From: Ulvibacterium sp965228935 | GTDB taxonomy: Bacteria > Bacteroidota > Bacteroidia > Flavobacteriales > Flavobacteriaceae | Length of the DNA stretch: 64,000 nt | Assembly (NCBI RefSeq): GCF_965228935.1 | Contig: NZ_OZ245846.1 | Span: 5,766,001-5,830,000, forward strand | Reading direction: 5' to 3' | Shown: positions 1 through 7,672 of the stretch, in pieces | Position numbering within the stretch: position 1 is the first letter of the stretch | Layout: each line of letters opens with the position of its first letter | Program-made: the position numbers and the translations under genes | The notes under the pieces: generated by a model | Databases searched by the model: none | The model's input: the letters and a program-made list of their open reading frames with translations, nothing else | Told to the model about the DNA's origin: nothing

Positions 1-783
1 ACCGTAGAATTGGAGAAGGTAAAGAGCAAAAAAGCATTGGAAGCCCTCGTTGGAAAAAAGGTAGGTGATACCGTCTCGCTCAACACCAAAGGCCTTTTTA
101 AGGAAGATTACCTCTTGTCCAGTGTTTTGGGAATTTCCCAGGAAAAGGCCCAGGAACTGAAGATAGATGTTTCCTTTACTATCGAGGAAATCAATGAGCG
201 CGAACCCGCCCAATTGGATCAAGACTTTTTTGACAAGTTGTTCGGTAAGGATGCCGTAACTTCCGGGGATCAGATGAAAGAACGCATAAAGGAAGATTCC
301 GAGAAACAGTTCGAGCAGCAATCCGATCAGAAGTTATTGAACGACATCACCGAGTATTTCATTGAAAACACAAAATTTGACCTTCCCTCGGAATTTCTTA
401 CGAAATGGATCCAGACGACTGGTGAAAAGCCCCTTTCCCCGGAAGAAGCTACCGAGGAGTTCGAAAAGTCCGAGAAAGGCTTACGTTATCAACTAATCGA
501 AGGGAAAATCATCAAAGAGAACAATTTGGAAATACAGTTCGATGAATTGAAGGAATTTGCCAAAGGTTTCATTAAATCCCAAATGGCACAATTTGGACAA
601 TTGGATCCCAAGGAAGAGGAACTGGACAATATTGCGGCAAGGGTTTTGGGCAATCAGGATGAAGTAAAACGCCTGTCCGAACAATTAATGAGCCAAAAAT
701 TATTGAACCTCTATAAGGAGAAAGTAAATTTTAAGGTAAAAGAGGTTACCTATGAAAATTTCGTAAAGGAGGTCTACGGATAA
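1..783 (+). CDS. tig: Trigger factor, C-terminal part (5' end cut by window edge)
   Basis: Ribosome-associated chaperone and prolyl isomerase that receives nascent chains. The frame is open from base 1, so the true start lies outside the window; about 260 residues remain. What is visible is the end of the PPIase region followed by the long, charged, helical C-terminal domain (for example the stretch around EEINEREPAQLDQDFFDKLF and the later helices rich in K, E and Q). The N-terminal ribosome-binding part is not visible. It sits directly before clpP and clpX, the usual tig-clpP-clpX order, which supports the call strongly. A strong hairpin terminator follows 28 bases after the stop. Confidence 0.93.
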   Translation, partial: TVELEKVKSKKALEALVGKKVGDTVSLNTKGLFKEDYLLSSVLGISQEKAQELKIDVSFTIEEINEREPAQLDQDFFDKLFGKDAVTSGDQMKERIKEDSEKQFEQQSDQKLLNDITEYFIENTKFDLPSEFLTKWIQTTGEKPLSPEEATEEFEKSEKGLRYQLIEGKIIKENNLEIQFDELKEFAKGFIKSQMAQFGQLDPKEEELDNIAARVLGNQDEVKRLSEQLMSQKLLNLYKEKVNFKVKEVTYENFVKEVYG

Positions 784-810
784 TTTCCCAAAAATAATAA
801 GTATCTTTAC

Positions 811-843
811 GGTGCCGAAGCATTAGTTTCGGCACCTTTTTTT
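811..843 (+). terminator. Rho-independent terminator after tig
   Basis: A 9-bp stem (GGTGCCGAA pairing with TTCGGCACC) with an 8-base loop is followed by a run of seven T. It separates tig from clpP, so clpP probably has its own promoter close to or inside this 85-bp gap. Confidence 0.85.
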
Positions 844-868
844 ATTTTAAAATGTTAGTTTAAAACCA

Positions 869-1549
869 ATGGATTACGGAAAAGAATTCAAGAATTACGC
901 CATAAAACATCAAGGTATTAGCAGTACCTATTATGATGCCCTCCTTACCAGTATGTATCCGGTGGGCCTTACCCCCAATATTATCGAGGAAAGACAATTG
1001 AACGCCGTGGCCATGGATGTTTTTTCCAGGCTCATGATGGATCGCATTATCTTCTTGGGTACCGGAATCAATGATCAAGTGGCCAATATTGTACAGGCAC
1101 AACTGTTGTTTTTGGAAAGCACGGATGCCTCCAAGGATATTCAGATTTACATCAATTCTCCCGGAGGCAGTGTATATGCAGGCCTGGGCATCTATGATAC
1201 CATGCAGTTCATTAAACCGGACGTAGCCACAATTTGTACCGGTATGGCGGCTTCTATGAGCGCCGTATTGTTGTGTGCCGGAGAAAATGGAAAGCGCAGT
1301 GGCCTTACACATTCCAGGGTAATGATACATCAACCTATGGGCGGGGCCCAAGGACAGGCCAGCGATATCGAGATTACGGCCCGTGAAATCCTTAAACTCA
1401 AGGAAGAGCTCTACCAAATTATCGCAAAACATTCAGGGCAACCCATCGAAAAAGTGCATGAGGATAGCGACCGTGATTACTGGATGAAAGCGGAGGAGGC
1501 CAAAAAATATGGAATGATAGACGAAATCCTGGTAAGGGACGGGAACTAA
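869..1549 (+). CDS. clpP: ATP-dependent Clp protease proteolytic subunit
   Basis: Serine peptidase that forms the tetradecameric ClpP barrel in the cytoplasm and degrades proteins fed by ClpX. The 226-residue protein shows the catalytic Ser at about residue 129 in GMAASMSAVL, His at about 154 in SRVMIHQPMGG, and the Asp at about 203 in DSDRDYWM by spacing from the family. The INSPGGSV loop is intact. The N-terminus is about 30 residues longer than the mature E. coli enzyme, as expected for a propeptide-bearing family. ATG start; clpX follows after 97 bases in the same direction. Confidence 0.97.
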   Translation: MDYGKEFKNYAIKHQGISSTYYDALLTSMYPVGLTPNIIEERQLNAVAMDVFSRLMMDRIIFLGTGINDQVANIVQAQLLFLESTDASKDIQIYINSPGGSVYAGLGIYDTMQFIKPDVATICTGMAASMSAVLLCAGENGKRSGLTHSRVMIHQPMGGAQGQASDIEITAREILKLKEELYQIIAKHSGQPIEKVHEDSDRDYWMKAEEAKKYGMIDEILVRDGN

Positions 1550-1646
1550 TTTCGACAAATCGCTACAAAAAATGGATATTGCTCCTGAACGCATTAAACC
1601 AAAATCCAAATTCTTTCGTTAATACTTTGGATATACGCAAAAATTT

Positions 1647-2882
1647 ATGGCAAAGGAAAACTTAGAATGCTCTTTTTGTGGACGGAAAAAGTCGGAGACC
1701 AATCTACTTATTGCCGGTCTGGACGCACACATATGTGACCGATGCATAGAGCAGGCCTATGGCATAGTTGCCGAGGAATCCAGACAGACCAAGACCAACA
1801 ACCTCACTTCAGAACTGGTTTTAAAAAAGCCCCTGGAAATCAAGGAATTTTTGGATACGTTCATTATTGGTCAGGAGCGAACAAAAAAAGTAATGTCCGT
1901 TGCCGTATATAACCATTATAAAAGGTTGCTACAACCCTCTTCAAAAGAGGACGAAATAGAGATACAAAAAAGCAACATCATTATGGTGGGGCAAACGGGA
2001 ACAGGAAAGACATTAATGGCCAAAACCATTGCAAAGATGCTCAATGTTCCTTTGGCCATAGTGGATGCCACCGTTTTGACCGAGGCAGGTTATGTGGGCG
2101 AGGATGTGGAGAGCATACTTACACGTCTTTTACAAGCGGCCGATTATAACTTGGAAAAAACAGAACGGGGTATCGTTTTTATAGATGAAATCGATAAAAT
2201 AGCCCGTAAGAGTGATAATCCCTCCATAACCAGGGACGTTTCCGGTGAAGGTGTACAACAAGGGCTTCTAAAGCTTTTGGAAGGGACGGTGGTAAACGTA
2301 CCGCCCAAAGGAGGTAGAAAACACCCCGATCAAAAATTCATTGAGGTAAACACGGAGAACATCTTATTTATTGCGGGAGGTGCTTTCGATGGAATCGAAA
2401 GGGCCATTACCAAACGCCTGAATATGCAGGCCGTGGGCTACAGTGCCTCAAAGGCGGAAGAGAACCTGGACGAAAGAAATATCCTCAAGTATATTATTCC
2501 TCGGGATTTAAAGGAATTCGGTCTAATTCCGGAAATAATTGGTAGACTTCCCGTCCTTACCCACATGAATCCATTGGATGAAAAAACGTTGAGGGCCATA
2601 CTCACCGAACCCAAAAACGCCATCATAAAACAATATGAAAAGCTGTTCGAAATGGATGGCATATCGTTTAAAATTACGGAGCAGGCCTTGGATTATATTG
2701 TAGAAAAGGCCGTTGAGTACAAACTTGGGGCCCGTGGGCTACGTTCCTTATGCGAAGCAATTTTCACGGATGCCATGTTTGAGATGCCAAGTACGGGCGA
2801 GACCGAGTTCAAGGTTACCAAACCTTATGCGGAGAATAAATTATCCCATGAGACCATTAAAAAACTTAAGGCGGTCTCATAG
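1647..2882 (+). CDS. clpX: ATP-dependent Clp protease ATP-binding subunit ClpX
   Basis: AAA+ unfoldase that recognises substrates and threads them into ClpP. The N-terminal zinc-binding domain has C8-x2-C11 and C30-x2-C33. Walker A is GQTGTGKT at about residue 115, Walker B is IVFIDEIDKI, and the C-terminal domain contains the sensor 2 arginine segment GARGLRS. The 411-residue length is normal. Located just downstream of clpP and followed by a terminator that also serves the converging gene. A TACTTTGG box shortly upstream of the ATG resembles a weak Bacteroidota -7 element. Confidence 0.97.
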   Translation: MAKENLECSFCGRKKSETNLLIAGLDAHICDRCIEQAYGIVAEESRQTKTNNLTSELVLKKPLEIKEFLDTFIIGQERTKKVMSVAVYNHYKRLLQPSSKEDEIEIQKSNIIMVGQTGTGKTLMAKTIAKMLNVPLAIVDATVLTEAGYVGEDVESILTRLLQAADYNLEKTERGIVFIDEIDKIARKSDNPSITRDVSGEGVQQGLLKLLEGTVVNVPPKGGRKHPDQKFIEVNTENILFIAGGAFDGIERAITKRLNMQAVGYSASKAEENLDERNILKYIIPRDLKEFGLIPEIIGRLPVLTHMNPLDEKTLRAILTEPKNAIIKQYEKLFEMDGISFKITEQALDYIVEKAVEYKLGARGLRSLCEAIFTDAMFEMPSTGETEFKVTKPYAENKLSHETIKKLKAVS

Positions 2883-2901
2883 TTCAAAAAGTCTTTAAAC
2901 A

Positions 2902-2937
2902 AAAAGTCCCGGAGTTTTAAATTTCGGGACTTTTTTA
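2902..2937. terminator. Bidirectional terminator between clpX and hydrolase gene
   Basis: AAAAGTCCCG and CGGGACTTTT form a stem around an AT-rich loop, with A and T tracts on either side. It lies between the converging clpX and the small hydrolase gene and can act on both strands. Confidence 0.8.
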
Positions 2938-2950
2938 GTATATGTTGGAA

Positions 2951-3508
2951 TTAGACCGCTTTTTTGGTTTTTGGCATCTTTTGGGTCACCCTATTTAATA
3001 AATCTTGGCACACCTTCTGGATTATCTTTTCATCCGTATACAAGGTATGACCAAAATTTTTAATGATTTCCATTTCAACACCAACTTTGGAAGACCAATC
3101 TTGAGAAGGGCGGTATTCATCATTTTCCCCAAATAACAAAGTGGTGGGTACCTTTGGTTTCTTCGCTTCCATGCGTATCCTAGTAGAGGAAACGTTATAC
3201 AAGGATTTCATAGGAAGTCCTTCTATACCCGCTTTCCAAGCTACGGTACCTCCGGTACTAAAAGCGAGATAGTGGCTTGGTCGGTCTTCCCGTTTTAATA
3301 AATGGGCAACAGCAGTATCTATACCGCCGTCCACAAAAGCCTGATGGATGTTTTTATCGGAGTGGATCGTTAAATCAATATTGGCCAATTGTTGGCAGTC
3401 ATAGAAAACTATATCATAGTATTGCTGAAGATAGCCAAGGTAGGATGTAATCCAAAGTCCTTTTTTAACGCCCCACATATCGGAAATCACTACAAGTCTT
3501 TCTGCCAT
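2951..3508 (-). CDS. Small alpha/beta-hydrolase-like protein
   Basis: A 185-residue protein that reads like a compact alpha/beta hydrolase, substrate unknown. A central strand-turn-helix gives LAFSTGGTVAWKAG, with Ser in the nucleophile-elbow position although the usual first Gly of GxSxG is replaced. An acidic residue in LLFGENDEYRPS and a late His in NFGHTLYT could complete the triad. There is no signal peptide, so it should be cytoplasmic. It converges with clpX and is not obviously co-transcribed with a partner. The exact family (thioesterase, esterase or an inactive fold) cannot be decided from the sequence. Confidence 0.65.
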   Translation of the reverse strand: MAERLVVISDMWGVKKGLWITSYLGYLQQYYDIVFYDCQQLANIDLTIHSDKNIHQAFVDGGIDTAVAHLLKREDRPSHYLAFSTGGTVAWKAGIEGLPMKSLYNVSSTRIRMEAKKPKVPTTLLFGENDEYRPSQDWSSKVGVEMEIIKNFGHTLYTDEKIIQKVCQDLLNRVTQKMPKTKKAV

Positions 3509-3583
3509 AAGAATTCTACAATTAAATAATGGTTAGATGAAATTGTATTACAAATTGTACATTTAACGTCATATCCCCATATT

Positions 3584-3619
3584 TATTTGTTTATCTGAAG
3601 TAATTCTTCGATGTAGTCC
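3584..3619 (-). repeat. 36-bp duplicate of the 3' end of the GH3 gene
   Basis: This stretch matches 5294..5329, the last codons and stop of the GH3 gene, at 35 of 36 bases. On the reverse strand it would encode DYIEELLQINK followed by a stop, against DYIEELLQMNK in the intact gene. It sits just past the stop of the lipoprotein gene and has no initiating frame of its own, so it looks like a gene relic or duplication end point. Confidence 0.8.
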
Positions 3620-3656
3620 TTCCCTTTAAAGTATTGATCTAACGAAACCGATTCAC

Positions 3657-4022
3657 CTAATTTTGCAAATAATCTATAGTTAAATCGAAATCGGGACCTG
3701 CTGAAATGGCGAATATTCCTAGGGCGGTACCCACAAGTATTATGGGCAAACCCACTGTCTTTAAAAGGGAAAACTTTCGTTCCTTTATGTCCTTCACCTC
3801 CTCTTTGGTCAGCTTTAAGGGAGTTCTCGATGATTTTGATTTGCGACCGACCAAGGTATCGCCGTACTTCAAAATCCTTATTTTGTGTTTTTCATCATCT
3901 GTGGTTACGATCTTATACTTTTTGCCCTCCACTATTTTGGGTGGCTCGGTGTCCATTGTTCTATAGCTATAACAACTGGAAAAAAGCATACAGCCGGCCA
4001 GTAACAAAATCCTGGTTTTCAT
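3657..4022 (-). CDS. Small predicted lipoprotein of unknown function
   Basis: The frame is open further upstream, but the start was set at 4022 because this ATG gives a clean lipoprotein signal peptide: MKTRILLLAGCMLFSSC, with a lipobox ending at Cys17. Using the longer frame would overlap the AraC gene. The mature part (about 105 residues) has a basic, hydrophilic middle (SKSSRTPLKLTKEEVKDIKE) and one hydrophobic segment near the C-terminus (LPIILVGTALGIFAISAG), so it may be anchored at both ends. I do not recognise a family. It lies 101 bases downstream of the AraC gene on the same strand. Confidence 0.7.
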   Translation of the reverse strand: MKTRILLLAGCMLFSSCYSYRTMDTEPPKIVEGKKYKIVTTDDEKHKIRILKYGDTLVGRKSKSSRTPLKLTKEEVKDIKERKFSLLKTVGLPIILVGTALGIFAISAGPDFDLTIDYLQN

Positions 4023-4122
4023 AACTTTGATTTTCAATCCTCGAAAACAAAAGTAGTGGCCGATGTATAACGAGTGTCCCAGATTATCCAGCTGATAAGA
4101 TTTCGGACAACTGGGTGGGTGT

Positions 4123-5253
4123 TTAAGAATGTCTTGCCCTAAATTGGGTCGGGGTTTTACCCGTAAATTTTTTAAAGGCGTTATAAAAGGTAGATTTTGA
4201 GTTGAAACCACATTCCAGTCCAATGGCGACTATGGTATAGGAACCATAATCCGGACGGGACAATAACTTTTTGGCCTCTTCTACCCGAAACTTATTGATA
4301 AAATCCGAAAAATTGCTCTCGGAATAGGTGTTGATCAATTTGGATAGGCTACTCGTACTGGTGCCCATTTCCTTTGCGAGGTTTTCCAAACTCAAATAAG
4401 GATCCAGATATCGCTGTTCCGTCAAAATATAAGTCCGTATTTCCTTAAATGCATTGGCCTTTTTTTGAGTGTTTGCTAAATCTTGAAGCCCATTCGCCTC
4501 AATTTTATCGCTATTAGAGCTGTTATTTCGGATTACACCACGCAATAAAATCCTGTCCTTTAAGATCACATAGCGAAAAAAGGCCTGATATCCTACCCAA
4601 TAAATCAGGATTGATGAACCCAAACGCAGAGGATAATAACTGTAGGGTTGTTCCACCACTTCGGTTAGATTGAAAAAAATGGCCATAATCCATAAAACGA
4701 ATACAAGCCCGCCCATGACCATGAATCGCTTAAGCCAGTTAAGATTATCAAATGACAGGATAGGACTGTGCAAACCTTCATAGGTATAGATTATCCTATA
4801 TGCCTTAAAAAAGAGAAATAAGGAGTAGGACAGGGTCAATGCATCCTCCAAGATATTATAACCCGCCAATCGTTTTGGCTCCCATTGACCATCATAAACC
4901 AAGTAGGTGACCCAACTTCTGGTCAAGAACTCCAGCAAAAAAATACCCAGCGATATTAGAATAAATGTCCATCTTTTTCTTTCAATTTCAAGATAGGATA
5001 TCAAAAAGGCGTAGTACATCGGTACAATCAAAACATACCAGGGTACAATAAAATTTTGCCAAAAGTCATGGGACGGAACAAAGCCCTTATCGATCAACCA
5101 GGATTGCAGATTATTTAGCGAAAGAAAAAAAACGAACAGATTTAAGAAAAGAATAGTCTTCTCAATCTTCTTTCTGGAAAAAAAAGTAGCTACATTAAAA
5201 ACGAAACCCTGTACGGCCCCTGCAATCATAAGAAAATTGAAAACAGCGGTCAT
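4123..5253 (-). CDS. Membrane-anchored AraC-family transcriptional regulator
   Basis: A 376-residue regulator. The first about 220 residues contain roughly seven hydrophobic segments (starting FNFLMIAGAVQGFVFNVATF), followed by a cytoplasmic linker and a C-terminal AraC-type double helix-turn-helix of about 100 residues (LENLAKEMGTSTSSLSKLIN, then VAIGLECGFNSKSTFYNAFKKFTG and the final TPTQFR). This membrane-sensor AraC layout is common in Bacteroidota. The signal sensed is unknown. It lies between the lipoprotein and GH3 genes, all on the reverse strand, and could control either. Confidence 0.88.
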   Translation of the reverse strand: MTAVFNFLMIAGAVQGFVFNVATFFSRKKIEKTILFLNLFVFFLSLNNLQSWLIDKGFVPSHDFWQNFIVPWYVLIVPMYYAFLISYLEIERKRWTFILISLGIFLLEFLTRSWVTYLVYDGQWEPKRLAGYNILEDALTLSYSLFLFFKAYRIIYTYEGLHSPILSFDNLNWLKRFMVMGGLVFVLWIMAIFFNLTEVVEQPYSYYPLRLGSSILIYWVGYQAFFRYVILKDRILLRGVIRNNSSNSDKIEANGLQDLANTQKKANAFKEIRTYILTEQRYLDPYLSLENLAKEMGTSTSSLSKLINTYSESNFSDFINKFRVEEAKKLLSRPDYGSYTIVAIGLECGFNSKSTFYNAFKKFTGKTPTQFRARHS

Positions 5254-5292
5254 AACATGTATTTGACAGAAGGGTTATGGTCTAAGATACCA

Positions 5293-6807
5293 TTATTTGT
5301 TCATCTGAAGTAATTCTTCGATGTAGTCCCTTGTATTGGATAATCTCGGTATTTTATGCTGACCGCCCAGCTTGTCCTTGGATTTTAACCAATCGTAGAA
5401 AAGATTTTCCCGGGCAACATGCACCTTGGGCATCTTTAAGGTAATGTTGTTATACCGTTTGGCCTCATAATCCGAATTGAGCGACTTTAGGGCATTATCC
5501 AAAAATTCGGTAAAGTAATCGATTTTCTCCGGTGGCTTTCTGAATTCAATAATCCATTCATGAGCCCCTTTTCCCCTACCCGACATAAAGATGGGCCCTG
5601 CCGTATAATCCTTTATTTCGGCACCCGTCTTCTTACAAATACTTTTTAGGGCTTCCTCCGCGTTTTCAATTATCAATTCCTCTCCAAAGACATTGATATG
5701 GTGCTTGGTACGCCCGGTCACTTTGATCCTATAAGGGTCGGTCGAAGTAAATCGTATGGTATCCCCGATCCTGTATCGCCATAATCCAGCATTGGTAGTA
5801 ATGACAATGGCATAATTGGTCTTTGTCTTTACCTCCCAGAGCGGAATGGCTTTTTCACTTGGAGTCCCGTAGCAATCCATTGGAATGAACTCATAAAAAA
5901 TACCATAGTCCAGCATCAATAAAAGATCATCGGCATGGTTTCGATCCTGGATGGCAAAAAAGCCCTCGGAAGCATTATAGATCTCATAATACCTGAAACT
6001 TTTCCGAGGTAAAAGCTTTTGATATTGTTCTTTGTAGGGAATAAAACTCACCCCGCCATGAAAATATACTTCCAAATTCTCCCAGACCTCGAATAAATGC
6101 GACTTTCCAGTCTCTTCCAATACATTGTTCAACAAGACAAGCATCCAGGAGGGCACTCCGGCGAGACTGGTAACATTTTCCTGGGTACTTTCCTGTATGA
6201 TGGCCCTTAATTTGTTTTCCCATTCGCTCATAAGTGATACCCTGCTACTCGGTGTACTGCTGAACTCTGCCCAAAGGGGCATATTATCGATCAAGATAGC
6301 GGAGAGATCCCCAAAAAAAGATCCGTTGTCCTCATACAATTCCTTACTACCGCCCAACCGAAGACTTTTGCCCGTAAACAATTGAGAGTTTTCATTATTG
6401 TTCAAGTACAGACAAAGCAAATCCTTTCCGGATTTATAATGGCAGTCCTCAAGGGCCTCTGCGCTCACTGGAATAAACTTACTCTTGGCATTTGTGGTAC
6501 CACTACTTTTGGCAAACCATTTAATGGAAGTTGGCCAAAATATATTCTGCTCCCCTTTGCGTGTACGTTCTATTTCCGGTTCCAATTCCTCATAGGACAC
6601 AATGGGAACCCTTTCCCGAAATGTTTCGTAATCCGGAATGGATTCAAAATCATATTTCTTTCCAAATTCGGTGTCCTCAGCTATTTCGAGCAATTGTTGT
6701 AATACCTCCGCCTGTACCTCCAAGGGATACTTTAGAAAAAGTTCTATCTGGTGATAACGTTTTTTAAGTAACCACGAGGCAATGGAGTTAAATAGCGGTA
6801 TCGGCAT
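5293..6807 (-). CDS. GH3 family (auxin-responsive promoter type) acyl-adenylating protein
   Basis: The 504-residue protein resembles bacterial GH3 proteins, which belong to the adenylate-forming superfamily and join amino acids to carboxylic acids in plants; the bacterial substrate is not known. Visible landmarks are the phosphate-binding segment FAKSSGTTNAKSKFIPVS at about residue 105, the aromatic-rich YYEIYNASEGFFAIQD motif, and the WRYRIGDTIRFTST segment followed by a small C-terminal domain. There is no signal peptide. The gene is divergent from the DUF2797 gene. Its last 36 bases are duplicated 1.7 kb downstream. Confidence 0.88.
   Translation of the reverse strand: MPIPLFNSIASWLLKKRYHQIELFLKYPLEVQAEVLQQLLEIAEDTEFGKKYDFESIPDYETFRERVPIVSYEELEPEIERTRKGEQNIFWPTSIKWFAKSSGTTNAKSKFIPVSAEALEDCHYKSGKDLLCLYLNNNENSQLFTGKSLRLGGSKELYEDNGSFFGDLSAILIDNMPLWAEFSSTPSSRVSLMSEWENKLRAIIQESTQENVTSLAGVPSWMLVLLNNVLEETGKSHLFEVWENLEVYFHGGVSFIPYKEQYQKLLPRKSFRYYEIYNASEGFFAIQDRNHADDLLLMLDYGIFYEFIPMDCYGTPSEKAIPLWEVKTKTNYAIVITTNAGLWRYRIGDTIRFTSTDPYRIKVTGRTKHHINVFGEELIIENAEEALKSICKKTGAEIKDYTAGPIFMSGRGKGAHEWIIEFRKPPEKIDYFTEFLDNALKSLNSDYEAKRYNNITLKMPKVHVARENLFYDWLKSKDKLGGQHKIPRLSNTRDYIEELLQMNK
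5294..5329 (-). repeat. GH3 gene 3' end, second member of the 36-bp repeat pair
   Basis: Matches 3584..3619 at 35 of 36 bases. Here it is the functional C-terminal coding segment (DYIEELLQMNK and stop). Confidence 0.8.
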
Positions 6808-6814
6808 TTTTGGG

Positions 6815-6822
6815 TATCTTTA
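6815..6822 (+). promoter_or_regulatory. Candidate -7 promoter element for the DUF2797 gene
   Basis: TATCTTTA matches seven of the eight positions of the Bacteroidota -7 element TAnnTTTG, the last base excepted. It lies about 50 bases before the ATG of the downstream gene in the divergent intergenic gap. No clear -33 TTTG was fixed, so this is a weak call. Confidence 0.35.
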
Positions 6823-6873
6823 TGCGCCTAAAATAACTCTAATCCGTATTATTTTCAAATAAGAAAAACTTTT

Positions 6874-7668
6874 ATGCAGTACGAAGGTGTTTTACAAAAG
6901 ATGCAGACGGAAATGGGTACGCCCATCCAATATTATTTGGTTTTCGAGAATGATTTTTTGAATGTGAACCAGCTATTGGACAGGCACCTACAAATCGACT
7001 TCATCAAATACCAATGCCTAAATTGCGGACGAGACCGTCCTATTTACAGGCAAGGTTTTTGCAAGACCTGTTTTTACGAAACTCCTGCTGCCGGGGATTG
7101 GATAATGCGGCCCGAATTGAGTACCGCCCATTTGGATAAGGAGGATCGTGATCTGGAGTACGAGAAGAAAGTGCAATTGCAGCCCCATATTGTTTACTTG
7201 GCGAATAGCAGCAACATAAAGGTAGGGGTCACCCGAAAATCACAGATACCCACCCGATGGATCGATCAAGGTGCCCATGAGGCCATAGAAATTGTTGAAG
7301 TGCCCAACCGGTATCTGGCAGGCATTACCGAGGTTGGCTTAAAGGATCATCTTAGCGATAAGACCAATTGGCGTAAAATGTTGACCAATGATGTAAAGGA
7401 TGAAAACTTGGTGGATTGGAGGGACAGATTAAAGGAATACCTCCCCGAGGAGGTCATCGAATATTATATTGATGCGAACCAAGAAACCCATTTGCAGTTT
7501 CCCGTTTTGCAATATCCCGAAAAGGTAAACAGTTTAAATCTAAACAAAAAACCGAGCTATAAAGGTATCCTAAAAGGAATAAAAGGGCAATATCTCATTT
7601 TTGGGGACAATACGGTTTTTAACATTCGAGGAAGCGAAGGCTATTATGTGGGTTTAAGCGTTGATTGA
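6874..7668 (+). CDS. DUF2797 family protein
   Basis: A 264-residue protein matching the DUF2797 pattern; biochemical role unknown. The N-terminal third has a four-Cys zinc-ribbon-like motif: CLNC, then CKTC after about 18 residues (YQCLNCGRDRPIYRQGF followed by CKTCFYE). A middle part reads PHIVYLANSSNIKVGVTRKS then IPTRWIDQGA, resembling the GIY-YIG-like nuclease fold noted in this family. No signal peptide. The stop is 4 bases from the converging AsmA-like gene, so no terminator fits between them. Confidence 0.8.
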   Translation: MQYEGVLQKMQTEMGTPIQYYLVFENDFLNVNQLLDRHLQIDFIKYQCLNCGRDRPIYRQGFCKTCFYETPAAGDWIMRPELSTAHLDKEDRDLEYEKKVQLQPHIVYLANSSNIKVGVTRKSQIPTRWIDQGAHEAIEIVEVPNRYLAGITEVGLKDHLSDKTNWRKMLTNDVKDENLVDWRDRLKEYLPEEVIEYYIDANQETHLQFPVLQYPEKVNSLNLNKKPSYKGILKGIKGQYLIFGDNTVFNIRGSEGYYVGLSVD

Positions 7669-7672
7669 GCCG

